From Paenibacillus lutrae (GTDB taxonomy: Bacteria; Bacillota; Bacilli; Paenibacillales; NBRC-103111), in NCBI RefSeq assembly GCF_009757775.1, contig NZ_RHLK01000006.1:62001-126000 (forward strand): DNA of 64,000 bases, in the 5' to 3' direction. Under the pieces are notes generated by a model, which had not been told where the DNA came from, did not search any database, and worked only from the letters and a program-made list of their open reading frames with translations. Positions 9,010 through 19,397 of the stretch are shown here, piece after piece. Numbering within the stretch: position 1 is the stretch's first letter; every line of letters begins with the position of its first letter. A program made the translations under genes and the position numbers.

Positions 9010-9360
9010 TTAAGAAGCCATTTTCTTACAAGCTTCTGCACACTGGAAACAAATCTCCGCACAGCGTTTACAGTGTTCATGATGCTCATGCTTCGCGCAT
9101 TCCTGTCCGCAGGCTTCGCAGATTTGAGCGCAAAGCAAGCAGATCTCTTTCATAAACGGACTGTTACGCGAAATAGCGGATGCTGCCAAGGCACAGATCT
9201 CGGCACATTCTCTGTCAAGACGGATACACTCTCTCATCATGTCTATGTCTTGTTCCTGCAAGCAGGCATTGTAACAGAAATTACATTCCTTGAGACACCT
9301 CAGACATGCTTCCATACACTCTTTTAAATTCTCGTCGATTGTTGTTTTCATCATACTCAT
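9010..9360 (-). CDS. Four-helix-bundle cysteine-rich copper storage protein (Csp-like)
   Basis: The product is about 116 residues and very rich in cysteine, with repeated C-x3-C and C-x2-C pairs along helices (CMEACLRCLKECNFC, CAQICEACGQEC, CKRCAEICFQC) and a histidine patch HEHHEHC. This is the pattern of cytosolic Csp proteins, whose four-helix bundle is lined by cysteines that store many Cu(I) ions. No signal peptide is present, so it should be cytosolic. ATG 9360 has GAGAGGAG nine bases upstream. A CsoR-type inverted repeat lies about 70 bp upstream. The storage role is inferred from the family. Confidence 0.85.
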   Translation of the reverse strand: MSMMKTTIDENLKECMEACLRCLKECNFCYNACLQEQDIDMMRECIRLDRECAEICALAASAISRNSPFMKEICLLCAQICEACGQECAKHEHHEHCKRCAEICFQCAEACKKMAS

Positions 9361-9429
9361 GTAATAAAACTCCTCTCGCCCTCTTGAACTTAGTTGTGGT
9401 TTAGTTTGCCTATATGTGCTCAAATATAG

Positions 9430-9450
9430 ATTACCCCACGAGGGTATATT
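9430..9450. promoter_or_regulatory. Third CsoR-type operator, ahead of the copper storage gene
   Basis: The plus-strand core is TACCCCACGAGGGTATA (9432-9448), an inverted repeat of the same type as the other two operators although less similar in sequence. It lies in the promoter region of the copper storage gene. The -35 and -10 boxes themselves are not clear. Confidence 0.65.
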
Positions 9451-9517
9451 TTAAACAAATTTAGTCCGCGCAGAGGGGGAAACGGCTTATACGGATGTCC
9501 AGTAATAACAACAAAAA

Positions 9518-9539
9518 GCCCATTGCATAAGCAATGAGC
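9518..9539 (-). terminator. Terminator after the 156-aa gene
   Basis: A 9-bp imperfect stem GCTCATTGC / GCAATGGGC with loop TTAT is followed by TTTTTG on the minus strand, 20 bp past the stop. Confidence 0.75.
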
Positions 9540-9558
9540 GGGGCCATCCCTGATTTAA

Positions 9559-10029
9559 TTAGTTCATTTTATCCAGCTCATCCAGCAGCTTTTGTACAGT
9601 TTCCTGGTTCACGGAGCCCGATTGCTTTAATTTTGTAAGACGCTCCTGTATTTCTTGAGCAAATTTGGCGTCTTCGTCCAGATTATCTGTATAGCCCGGG
9701 TCGAACCAGACGTAGAATCCGTCAGGACCGTTCCTAAGGAAGGTCCGGGTCCAGGCATGCGGATACTCATAAGGCTGATCAGAGAACATGATTCCTAATA
9801 CATCATCGCTTTCAACGGGTAAAAGCTGGTGGAAGTGCTCCTCTTCCCCTGATCCGGCTATTTGTTTGTGCGCATAAGCGTAATGCACATAATGTTCGCC
9901 GGTTTCGCGGTCTTTGGAGAGGTTATACATTTCAAGCTCATTCTGAATCAAATCTTGGACAACGACAAGTCTCTCCTGAAGCAGGGAGCCTGGTACCTTG
10001 GATAAGCGGAGCATGGATTCAGTTGACAT
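9559..10029 (-). CDS. Conserved hypothetical protein (156 aa)
   Basis: I do not recognise a named family. The protein is soluble and acidic, with aromatic-rich strands (HYVHYAYAHKQIAG, YEYPHAWTRTFLRNG, FYVWFDPGY) and a C-terminal helix. The ATG at 10029 follows GAAAGGAGAG at good spacing and overlaps the 3' end of the upstream channel gene by 11 bp, so the two genes are coupled. Confidence 0.65.
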   Translation of the reverse strand: MSTESMLRLSKVPGSLLQERLVVVQDLIQNELEMYNLSKDRETGEHYVHYAYAHKQIAGSGEEEHFHQLLPVESDDVLGIMFSDQPYEYPHAWTRTFLRNGPDGFYVWFDPGYTDNLDEDAKFAQEIQERLTKLKQSGSVNQETVQKLLDELDKMN

Positions 10030-10699
10030 CTATTTCTCTCCTTTCTTCCTGAAGGGCCGGCGGTCTCTGCCGGTCGGGAATATCGTTATCCTGCAGCAAA
10101 TCGCGCAGCGAACGCTTGGGAAGCTTCCATTTGAAAATAACCGAGAACATACGGGACACGACAATGGTCATGAAAAGGATGGACAGGCCAAATACGGTCT
10201 GCGGCCAGCCGAGCCAGATCATAAAGCCCGCCAGCATCCCCCATACGGCATAAATTTCATCCTGCAGCACTAACGGTTTACGGCCTGCGAGCAGATCGCG
10301 GATAATCCCGCCGCCAATGCCTGTCAGAACGGCGGCCACAATGACGGCACTCATCGGCAGGCCCTGATTGGTCGCATACAGAGCGCCCTGTATGGAGAAG
10401 GCGGCCAGTCCGATGGCATCAAAGAACGATTCCCACGATTTCCACCGCCTGATCCAAGCAAGCGGGAAAATAAACACCAGCGTCATGGCAGCAAAGGCGA
10501 TCATAAACTGGAAACCCTGCTGCCAGAGCATCGTAATCTTTTCACCGATAAGCATATTCCGTACGACTCCGCCTCCGAATGCCGTAACAAATCCAAGCAC
10601 ATATACACCCAGAATATCGTAATCTTCTTCCATGGCAACAATCGCACCGCTGACAGCGAATGCGATCGTTCCGATCAGACTTAGCCCCATCCAATCCAC
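10019..10699 (-). CDS. Trimeric intracellular cation (TRIC/UPF0126, YvgT-like) membrane protein
   Basis: The product is about 226 residues with seven predicted membrane helices and two copies of the family's glycine-rich signature (FVTAFGGGVVRNMLIGE and VLTGIGGGIIRDLLAGR), as in bacterial TRIC-type channels such as YvgT/YicG. These act as cation, probably potassium, channels in the membrane. I use GTG 10699, which has GGGGGAG upstream and lies just after the preceding gene. The longer ATG frame would overlap the oxidoreductase and add a hydrophilic tail not seen in the family. Confidence 0.82.
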   Translation of the reverse strand: MDWMGLSLIGTIAFAVSGAIVAMEEDYDILGVYVLGFVTAFGGGVVRNMLIGEKITMLWQQGFQFMIAFAAMTLVFIFPLAWIRRWKSWESFFDAIGLAAFSIQGALYATNQGLPMSAVIVAAVLTGIGGGIIRDLLAGRKPLVLQDEIYAVWGMLAGFMIWLGWPQTVFGLSILFMTIVVSRMFSVIFKWKLPKRSLRDLLQDNDIPDRQRPPALQEERREIDVN

Positions 10700-10724
10700 T
10701 ATTGCGCAGCTCCCCCGGCTATGA

Positions 10725-11804
10725 TTAAGACAAATCCCAGTCCAATTGAATTTCTCTGCCTGTACGGGATGATTCGTAAATGGCATTCAGAATTAAATTA
10801 TTCGTATAGCCGGACATGACAGAAGTCAGCGGTTCACTTCCCGTACGGATGCACTCCAGGAAATGAAGATTCATGAGCAAACGCGGATCGGTCTTGTTCT
10901 CCGGAACTTCCAGTTCAACGTCAATCTCTCTGTCGAACATTTCCGCGAACAATTTGCCGTAAGTATTCCCGCGCAGCGAAGCCCCGCCTTCTGTGCCCAG
11001 CAATTGAATATACGGCTGATTATCTGTCTCCGTAAGCGCTGCCCAGCTCACATCAAGGGTCAGCGTACTGCCGTTATCCATCTTAATCAGAGCAGTCGCG
11101 AAATCTTCTACATCATAGCTGCCGCTCCAGTTTGGTTTGCCCCAGCTCCCGATACCGCGGCGCTTAGGTCCGAATTCGGAGTAGGTTGCGCCATATACGG
11201 AGACAGGTCTAGGGTTCCCCATAAAGGAGAGCGACAGATCCAGCATGTGCACACCGATATCAATAAGCGGCCCTCCGCCGGCTTTGGACATTTGGGTAAA
11301 CCAGGTTCCCCAGCCCGGGATACCTTTACGCCGCATCCAGCCTGTCTTCGCATGGTAGATCGAACCGAGCTTGCCGCGCTGAATAAGCTCTTTTACCTGC
11401 ATGTTGAGCGGCTCCCAGCGGCGCTGGTGGGAAATCATCAGGACTTTGCCGCTTTCACGCTCCGCCTGAACGATCTCCTTGGCAGCCTTCATATCGATCG
11501 CCATCGGCTTCTCAAGCAGCACGTGCTTGCCTGCCTGAAGCGCTTTGACCGCAAGGGGAGCGTGCCATTCGTTGGAAACCGCTATTACTACGGCATCTAT
11601 ATCAGGATCGTTAATCAGATCTTCTCCGCTTCCGTATACTTTAGAGATCTGGTGCTCTTTCGCACGGGCTTCCGCCAGCGGAAGGAATACATCAGCGACT
11701 GCAGTCACAGCAACGCCCGGTGTGTCGAGCAGGCTTCGGATATGAATATTTCCTATATTGCCTGCGCCGATTACGCCGATTGTGATCTCTTCGTTAAATG
11801 CCAT
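10725..11804 (-). CDS. Gfo/Idh/MocA family NAD(P)-dependent oxidoreductase
   Basis: The protein has about 359 residues. It has an N-terminal Rossmann fold with GVIGAGNIGNIH and AVADV, the family motif EKPMAIDMKAA near residue 95, and a C-terminal alpha/beta domain with GGGPLIDIGVHMLDLSL. Members oxidise or reduce sugars and cyclitols, and the substrate cannot be told. ATG 11804 is preceded by GGAGGG. No sugar transporter is adjacent. Confidence 0.85.
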   Translation of the reverse strand: MAFNEEITIGVIGAGNIGNIHIRSLLDTPGVAVTAVADVFLPLAEARAKEHQISKVYGSGEDLINDPDIDAVVIAVSNEWHAPLAVKALQAGKHVLLEKPMAIDMKAAKEIVQAERESGKVLMISHQRRWEPLNMQVKELIQRGKLGSIYHAKTGWMRRKGIPGWGTWFTQMSKAGGGPLIDIGVHMLDLSLSFMGNPRPVSVYGATYSEFGPKRRGIGSWGKPNWSGSYDVEDFATALIKMDNGSTLTLDVSWAALTETDNQPYIQLLGTEGGASLRGNTYGKLFAEMFDREIDVELEVPENKTDPRLLMNLHFLECIRTGSEPLTSVMSGYTNNLILNAIYESSRTGREIQLDWDLS

Positions 11805-12128
11805 TGTGCAAAACCCTCCGATAAACACATTTTATGTTCGGCTTTATTTTATCACATTTAAAGATCATCATCAGCCCTTACCCGCTTTTTTAATATCTAA
11901 CAGAAAATCGCCTTTTTTGTTGCTTTTCGGGCTATATTCAGCGGGGAGGAACGAGATCCTTTAGAATAGGTTAACCTTACATAAACGAATCTAATAAGTT
12001 TCTAACCACAATTCTCATGCGATTCTTCCTTCTCACAAGCTCCAAACACGTCAGCAGAAAGAGCCCTGGTGCCGCATATGAGCGAAAACTTTTCTCAGTC
12101 CGGTATCCTTCATACGTTTCTTACTGGA
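11805..12128. other. Intergenic stretch without genes
   Basis: About 320 bp before the terminator at 12129. The left end holds the presumed promoter of the oxidoreductase: a TGTGATAAAAT extended -10-like sequence on the minus strand near 11850, with no convincing -35. The rest is AT-rich and has no open frame with a ribosome binding site that I could support. Confidence 0.5.
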
Positions 12129-12178
12129 AAAGCCCCGCCTCCTTAACGGAAATTGCCGTTGTCAGGAGAAGGGGCTTT
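12129..12178. terminator. Large hairpin terminator below kapB
   Basis: AAAGCCCC / GGGGCTTT arms enclose further pairing (CCTCCTTAACGG with CCGTTGTCAGGAG), giving a long stem. The minus strand continues GGGGCTTTTCC. It lies 48 bp past the kapB stop and may act in both directions. Confidence 0.7.
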
Positions 12179-12225
12179 CAGAGTGTCGCTGCCAAATATA
12201 AGAATCAGATAAGAGAACGGGACGG

Positions 12226-12624
12226 TTACTGCGGGAAATAATCCTTATGCAGCTCTTCGAGCTCAGCGATTGAGCGGCGTGCCCATTCTTCCGTCTGTTG
12301 GAGCACGCTTAATTCTTCTTCGAGAGCGTGCTGCAAAGATAACATGTAATCCGGGACATTCCCGTTGTAAGAACGGATCGTTACCAGCGGCATCAGGGCA
12401 ATCTCCTGGTAGGCAAGAGCACGACGCTGCTGGAAATAACGCAAATCATTCCTGTCAGCCGTGTGAAGATCTCCTTGAGTAGGATGCTTTATGACCGCAA
12501 GCACTTGAACCGCCGCTTTGACAGGGGAGTTTATCTCTACAATCCGGCCGATATATTCACCGGTTTTGTACTCGCCCTTCACCAGATCGCCGACAGAAGC
12601 AGCAAATTCATTCCTAAGATTCAT
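12226..12624 (-). CDS. kapB: Kinase-associated lipoprotein B homolog (KapB)
   Basis: The 132-residue protein matches the KapB family along its length: YKTGEYIGRIVEI, VLAVIKHPTQGDLH, FFQQRRALAYQE-type segment (YFQQRRALAYQEIALMP) and a C-terminal helical hairpin. In B. subtilis KapB supports KinB-dependent entry into sporulation. No lipobox is visible, as in the subtilis protein. ATG 12624 has AAAGGAG upstream. It is transcribed leftward and ends at a strong hairpin. Confidence 0.85.
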   Translation of the reverse strand: MNLRNEFAASVGDLVKGEYKTGEYIGRIVEINSPVKAAVQVLAVIKHPTQGDLHTADRNDLRYFQQRRALAYQEIALMPLVTIRSYNGNVPDYMLSLQHALEEELSVLQQTEEWARRSIAELEELHKDYFPQ

Positions 12625-12699
12625 ACGAGATTGCTCCTTTCTCAATGGAACTGCGTATTCAGGTTAGAATTAGAGACAGTCATTTAGCCGGATCCCGTA

Positions 12700-13008
12700 T
12701 CAGGTCAATACGCGAAGCTCAGACAATAAATATTCCACGGAATTCATGGCATACAGGGTCCGTACAACCCTGCCTCTCTCTATCACCACTATACAGGGGA
12801 CCGAAGAGATTTGCCACTCTTGGACGAAGCTGGGCACATAGTTGGCGTTACATTCCTTAAGCGGTATTGCAGGTTCCATTTGTACAAGAACTTCGAGCAT
12901 CCGCCGGGCCAGTTTGCAAGTACCGCACAGCGGTGTATGAAAGAAAAGGGCAAAAGTTTGATGCTCCGAAACCGCACGCTGAATAATCTGTTCATTCCAT
13001 TCCTGCAT
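12700..13008 (-). CDS. Thioredoxin-like protein
   Basis: A 102-residue thioredoxin fold with active-site CGTC near residue 30 (FFHTPLCGTCKLARRML) and a cis-proline region SSVPCIVVIERG. It likely reduces disulfides in the cytosol. ATG 13008 has AAGGAG six bases upstream. It follows the 177-aa gene by 11 bp and is probably co-transcribed with it. Confidence 0.82.
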   Translation of the reverse strand: MQEWNEQIIQRAVSEHQTFALFFHTPLCGTCKLARRMLEVLVQMEPAIPLKECNANYVPSFVQEWQISSVPCIVVIERGRVVRTLYAMNSVEYLLSELRVLT

Positions 13009-13019
13009 GATGGGCTCCT

Positions 13020-13553
13020 TCATGCGGCGTGTTTCTCCCGTAGCAAGGAAAGCGTCTTGACCGTATGCTCAAGCAGCCCGGTGAAATCGCCGACATGACT
13101 TTCATCCAGCTTACGGCCAAACTCCAGGAGCACATCATTATGCCAGCATTGCTCCCTTTGTCCAAATACGTAAGAGAGCGTCTGTGTAATAGTCGGCCTG
13201 CCGCTCCAGATGCTTGCGAGAGAAGCGGCTATTGCCGGGCAGTTGTTCTGCGGATCTTCCATCGTGATACCGAACCGGATCGTCAAGGTACATCCCTGCG
13301 AGGATGGCTTGCGCTCCAGAATTTCTGCGGCCAGATCTTCCAGCCCGGCGGTCAGGGCAAACTCTGCCCATGGAGAAGCATGGCTGTCTTCCTCGTTCTG
13401 GAGTACAAAACGGATGGCATAGTTCCTCGATAATGTGGACATGTCGATTTGATCCGAACGATTCGTCACCAGAATATCGCCGGACAGATCAAGATCGTAC
13501 ACAGCCCCTTCCAGGACAACTTTCAGATTCTCATAAATAGTCGGGTCAAACAT
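13020..13553 (-). CDS. Conserved hypothetical protein (177 aa)
   Basis: I do not recognise a family. The protein is soluble with mixed alpha/beta character; GAGGAGACG precedes the ATG at 13553. It lies directly upstream of the thioredoxin-like gene in the same direction, suggesting a shared transcript. Confidence 0.6.
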   Translation of the reverse strand: MFDPTIYENLKVVLEGAVYDLDLSGDILVTNRSDQIDMSTLSRNYAIRFVLQNEEDSHASPWAEFALTAGLEDLAAEILERKPSSQGCTLTIRFGITMEDPQNNCPAIAASLASIWSGRPTITQTLSYVFGQREQCWHNDVLLEFGRKLDESHVGDFTGLLEHTVKTLSLLREKHAA

Positions 13554-13636
13554 AGATGGTTCGTCTCCTCTTCTCCAGCTGCAGCCAATCCGGTAACGGA
13601 TACTCAGCTGAGTGATAACCTTACAGCGGGGTCAGG

Positions 13637-13670
13637 AAAGGCGCCTGGAAACTTACATCCAAGCGCCTTT
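13637..13670 (-). terminator. Terminator after the YkpA-like ABC-F gene
   Basis: Inverted repeat AAAGGCGCTTGGA / TCCAGGCGCCTTT with one mismatch, 25 bp past the stop of the ABC-F gene; the minus strand runs on with TTTCC. It separates the gene from the 177-aa gene downstream. Confidence 0.65.
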
Positions 13671-13694
13671 GCCGGCGGTCCTATCTCTAAACAC

Positions 13695-15389
<1,695 letters not shown>

Positions 15390-15412
15390 TCACGCTCGCA
15401 AATAGCTCTCTG

Positions 15413-17386
15413 CTACTTATTGCGCGCAATTTCTTCTACCAGTTCGGACAATTCCGTCCATCGTTCCATCGCTTGTTCCAATTCTTCATTGGCTGCGATT
15501 TCTTCCGCGTACAAATCCTGAACCCGGCCGTAATCGCTGCCGGCCTTCGCGATATCGAGTTTGATCCGCTCCATCTTCTCTTCTAATGCTGCGATGCGGT
15601 CTTCTATCGTATCCCATTCCTTCTGTTCGTTAAAAGAAAGCTTCTTCTTCCTCGCGCGCCCCTGATCCTCGGTGCCTTCCTGGGATCCCCCGGATGCCTT
15701 GCGCGAATCTGGAGCGGGCATCCCTTTGTGGGGATTAGTGCCGCCCGAATGAACACTGCTCTCGCCTGTTTTCGTGTCAGCCCCTTCCCGAATGGATTGG
15801 GATTCCAAATATTCGGAATAGGTGCCGAAGTACTGCTCAATTTGCCCGTTGCCCGTAAAAGCAAACAGATGGTCTGAGGTACGGTCCAGAAAGTAACGGT
15901 CATGGGATACGGTAATCACTGCGCCTGGGAAGTGTTCCAAATAATCTTCCAGAATCGATAGCGTCTGGATATCAAGATCATTCGTAGGCTCATCAAGGAG
16001 AAGCACATTCGGCTCCCCCATCAATGTACGCAACAAGTATAGCCGGCGTTTCTCCCCGCCGGATAGTTTGCCGATCAAGGTCCACTGCAGATGCGGCGGA
16101 AACAGAAACCGCTCCAGCATTTGCGCCGCAGTGATCGATTCTCCGTCTTTGGTGCGGATAACTTCCGCCGCTTCACGGACATATTCGATCACCCGCTGTT
16201 TCTCGTCCATCTCCACGTTTTCCTGCGTGTAGTAGGCGAGCTTCACGGTCGTCCCCTGCTCGATCTCGCCGCCGTCCGGCTGAATTCTGCCGGAAAGCAT
16301 ACCCAGCAGGGTCGTCTTGCCGCTGCCATTGCGGCCAATGATACCGATCCGGTCATCGGGCTGCACGATGTAGCTGAAATCCCGGATAAGCTGCTTATCC
16401 GCATAGCTTTTGCTTACTTCCTTGAGCTCGATTACCTTCTTGCCCAGCCGGCTCCCTGCAAGCGCCATATCGAGTTTGGCCGCAGGTCCGTCGGTCTTGC
16501 GGTCGCGCAGCTGCTCGGCGCGCTCGACACGGGCCTTCTGCTTCGTCGTCCTGGCTTTGGCTCCGCGGTGCAGCCAGGCCAATTCGCGGCGCAGCAAATT
16601 CCTGCGCTTGTCCTCACTGGAAGCTTCCCGTTCCATCCGGTCCGCTTTTTTCTCCAGGAAGGTCGTGTAGTTGCCTTCATAACTGTAAATCTTGCCGCGG
16701 TCCAGTTCCAGAATCCGGCTCGTCACCCGCTCCAGGAAATAACGGTCATGCGTAACGAGAAGCAGAGCGCCTTTCCATTTGCCGAGGAACTGCTCGAGCC
16801 AATCTACCGTTTCATTGTCGATATGGTTGGTAGGCTCATCGAGAATAAGCAGATCGGCAGGTTGAATCAAGACGCGCGCCATCGCAACACGCTTGCGCTG
16901 ACCGCCGGACAGCTCTCCCACCGGTTTATTGAAATCGGTGATACCCAGTTTCGTCAGAACGGTCTTGGCTGTAGTCCCCGCTTCCCAGGCGTCCAGGTTA
17001 TCCATTCTTTGCTGCACGCGAATCAGGCGTTCCTGTGCCGCAGTATCATCAGGACTGTTATCAAGTTCGCTTAGTGCCTGCTCATAATCCCGCAGCACCT
17101 TCATTAAGGGTGTTTCCCCGTAAAAAACTTGCTCCAGTACCGTAGCCTGCTCGTCAAACTCAGGCTGCTGGGGAAGATATTCGACACGGAAATGATTGGA
17201 ATGAATGACCGAACCGGAATCAGGTCCTTCCAGTCCTGCAAGAATGCGCAGCAGGGATGATTTTCCGGTACCGTTCACTCCGATCAGACCGATCCGCTGT
17301 CTTTCGGATATCGTAAATGAAATATCATCGAAGAGTACTTTCTCTCCGTAAGTTTTTACTAAATGTTCCGCATGGATAATACTCAT
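15413..17386 (-). CDS. yfmR: ABC-F family ATPase, YfmR/Uup type
   Basis: The protein has 657 residues. Domain 1 has GVNGTGKSS and LSGGQRKRVAMARVL with [13 protein letters not shown]. The linker is arginine/lysine-rich (RRELAWLHRGAKARTTKQKARVERA), typical of Uup/YfmR. Domain 2 has GRNGSGKTT and LSGGEKRRLYLL with [15 protein letters not shown]-terminal coiled coil of about 70 residues follows a disordered linker, as in Uup. YfmR-type factors relieve stalled ribosomes in cooperation with EF-P. GGAGG precedes the ATG. Confidence 0.87.
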   Translation of the reverse strand: MSIIHAEHLVKTYGEKVLFDDISFTISERQRIGLIGVNGTGKSSLLRILAGLEGPDSGSVIHSNHFRVEYLPQQPEFDEQATVLEQVFYGETPLMKVLRDYEQALSELDNSPDDTAAQERLIRVQQRMDNLDAWEAGTTAKTVLTKLGITDFNKPVGELSGGQRKRVAMARVLIQPADLLILDEPTNHIDNETVDWLEQFLGKWKGALLLVTHDRYFLERVTSRILELDRGKIYSYEGNYTTFLEKKADRMEREASSEDKRRNLLRRELAWLHRGAKARTTKQKARVERAEQLRDRKTDGPAAKLDMALAGSRLGKKVIELKEVSKSYADKQLIRDFSYIVQPDDRIGIIGRNGSGKTTLLGMLSGRIQPDGGEIEQGTTVKLAYYTQENVEMDEKQRVIEYVREAAEVIRTKDGESITAAQMLERFLFPPHLQWTLIGKLSGGEKRRLYLLRTLMGEPNVLLLDEPTNDLDIQTLSILEDYLEHFPGAVITVSHDRYFLDRTSDHLFAFTGNGQIEQYFGTYSEYLESQSIREGADTKTGESSVHSGGTNPHKGMPAPDSRKASGGSQEGTEDQGRARKKKLSFNEQKEWDTIEDRIAALEEKMERIKLDIAKAGSDYGRVQDLYAEEIAANEELEQAMERWTELSELVEEIARNK

Positions 17387-17527
17387 GAGTTCCTCCGTCT
17401 TTGATCAGATAAAGCCAGGATAGGCCGAAACCGTCCGCCTGTATGGCCGTCACTAGGCTGCAGGCGGCGGGACCCGGATTTAATTTTATTTCATTGCATG
17501 TACATCGGCCAATTAACTTCCTAGAGC

Positions 17528-18616
17528 CTAGACCGGGCTGACCGGATTCTCCGGCCGTACCGATTCACTCGCAGGCGCGGCCGGATGTAGAATATATTGC
17601 AGCAGCAGCGCGGCTGTGCCTGCAATCGCATCCACATGCGTGCGTTCCATTCCATGGGAAGCATGGACACCCGGACCGATCAGAGCGGCGCGGATATTGC
17701 TGCCGCCTCTTAGAGCCGCAGAAGCATCCGAGCCATAATGCGGATAAATATCTACAGCATGGCGGATACCCGCGTGCTCCGCTAAACGGATGAGATGAGT
17801 CGTCATCGCATAATCGTAGGGGCCGCTGGAATCTTTGGCACAAATGGACACATCCTGCTCCGTGCAGGTCAAATCCTCGCCCATGGCTCCCATATCAACC
17901 GCTACCAATTCGTCGATATCTCCGGGAATATACGAAGCCCCGTGACCTACTTCTTCGTAAGTCGTAATGATCAGCTTAATGGTGCAGGCCGGTTCGATGC
18001 ATTCGTTTTTGAGCAGCTCGAGCAGACCGAACAGGGCCGCCACACTTGCTTTATCATCGAGATGGCGGGACTTGATATATCCGTTCTCCTGAATACGAAC
18101 CCTCGGATCAAAAGAAACGAAATCCCCCGTACCGATGCCAAGCTTATGTACATCTTCCCGGCTGAATGCGAGTTCATCCAGACGCACTTCCATATTTTCT
18201 TCCACTCTTTTGTGATCCCGGGCATCCGAGTAAACATGAACGGAAGGCTTCGTCGTCAGAATGGTTCCCTCATAGCTCAGACCTTGCCGCGTGTGTACTT
18301 GGCAATACTCATTCTCTATTGCCGCCATCATATATCCGCCGACCGGAGTCAGGCGCAGGCGCCCGTTATCTTTTATGGAACGTACCATGGCCCCCAGCGT
18401 ATCCACATGTGCGGACAATCCGATCGTATAGTCACTGCGTTTGCCCGGAATCGTAATGATTCCGCATCCTTTATTGGTCAGCTCCATCGTATAGCCGAGT
18501 TTTTCCGTTTCCGCCTTGACCTTGGCCATAATTTGATGTGTATAGCCGCTTGGACTGGGTGTTTTCAAAAGCATATCCAGAACTTCAAGTACATAGCTGC
18601 GATTAATCTGATCCAT
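17528..18616 (-). CDS. M42 family metallo-aminopeptidase
   Basis: The protein has 362 residues. The co-catalytic dinuclear metal ligands are visible: HVDTLGA, HLDDKAS, TYEEVGHGA (catalytic Glu pair), VAVDMGA and a C-terminal GPGVHASHGMERTH. M42 peptidases form large tetrahedral complexes that trim peptides in the cytosol. AAAAGGAG precedes the ATG. It is divergent from the sigma-factor gene to its right. Confidence 0.9.
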   Translation of the reverse strand: MDQINRSYVLEVLDMLLKTPSPSGYTHQIMAKVKAETEKLGYTMELTNKGCGIITIPGKRSDYTIGLSAHVDTLGAMVRSIKDNGRLRLTPVGGYMMAAIENEYCQVHTRQGLSYEGTILTTKPSVHVYSDARDHKRVEENMEVRLDELAFSREDVHKLGIGTGDFVSFDPRVRIQENGYIKSRHLDDKASVAALFGLLELLKNECIEPACTIKLIITTYEEVGHGASYIPGDIDELVAVDMGAMGEDLTCTEQDVSICAKDSSGPYDYAMTTHLIRLAEHAGIRHAVDIYPHYGSDASAALRGGSNIRAALIGPGVHASHGMERTHVDAIAGTAALLLQYILHPAAPASESVRPENPVSPV

Positions 18617-18810
18617 CTGGCTTCACTCCTTTTGCTGAATCTTGCTATATGTGTGGCGCTCTTCGTCAACTTATCTTTACAGCAGATACTACACGTTTTC
18701 CCCATTCTTTTCAAACGATAGGCTCACCTGATACCCAACATGATTGTACCGTATATCATTGCCTCTGATGTGTTATCTTTACTTGTATCCGAAAAAATAT
18801 CCATGTTCTG

Positions 18811-18836
18811 GGAACCTGGTACTGCGCTGCTTTGTC
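18811..18836 (+). promoter_or_regulatory. Candidate ECF-type promoter of the sigma/anti-sigma operon
   Basis: GGAACC (18811-18816) and GTC (18834-18836) are spaced like the -35 and -10 elements used by many ECF sigma factors. They lie just upstream of the TTG start of the sigma gene, which suggests autoregulation. Sequence-only call. Confidence 0.45.
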
Positions 18837-18857
18837 AGTTATAAAGAGGTGATCGCA

Positions 18858-19397
18858 TTGGGCAGTGAAGATTTTCTGTATTCAGCCGATATGAATGGCT
18901 ATACATTAGAGGATTTAATGAATACGTACGGTCAAGATGTGTGGAATTTCGCTTTCTCTATTTGTAAAAACCGCCAGCTCGCGGATGATATAGCGCAGGA
19001 TGTTTTTTTACAGGCATACCGGCATGTCGCGTCATTCAGAGGCGAATCAAGCGTCAAAACCTGGCTCCTAAAGATAACCCGAAACATCAGCTACAACAAC
19101 CGGAAGTCCGCTTTTGTCCGTAAGGTTATGCTTGTCGATTTTGTTCATCGTGCAGGGCAAAGCCAATCTGCCGAGGATATCTTTCTGGAACAAGAGGCAG
19201 CCAACGAGGTATGGCTGTGCGTTTTTCGGCTGCCTGTCAAGTTCAGGGAAGTCATCGTACTCGATGCCAAATATCATCTGTCTGTCAGTGAAATTGCCGG
19301 AGTCTTAAATATTTCAGAAGGTACTGTAAAATCGCGCTTACACCGCGCCCGCAAAAAAATGACAGGGCTATTATACGGGGAGGGACAACGAAAATGA
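18858..19397 (+). CDS. ECF-type RNA polymerase sigma factor
   Basis: The product of about 179 residues has sigma region 2 (LADDIAQDVFLQAYRHVASFRGESSVKTWLLK type core, starting near residue 45) and region 4 with a helix-turn-helix (YHLSVSEIAGVLNISEGTVKSRLHRARKKM). I use the TTG at 18858 because AGAGGTGA lies 5 nt upstream; the longer ATG frame upstream lacks a site and overlaps the candidate promoter. The stop overlaps the next gene's start (ATGA), giving a coupled sigma/anti-sigma pair. Confidence 0.88.
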   Translation: MGSEDFLYSADMNGYTLEDLMNTYGQDVWNFAFSICKNRQLADDIAQDVFLQAYRHVASFRGESSVKTWLLKITRNISYNNRKSAFVRKVMLVDFVHRAGQSQSAEDIFLEQEAANEVWLCVFRLPVKFREVIVLDAKYHLSVSEIAGVLNISEGTVKSRLHRARKKMTGLLYGEGQRK

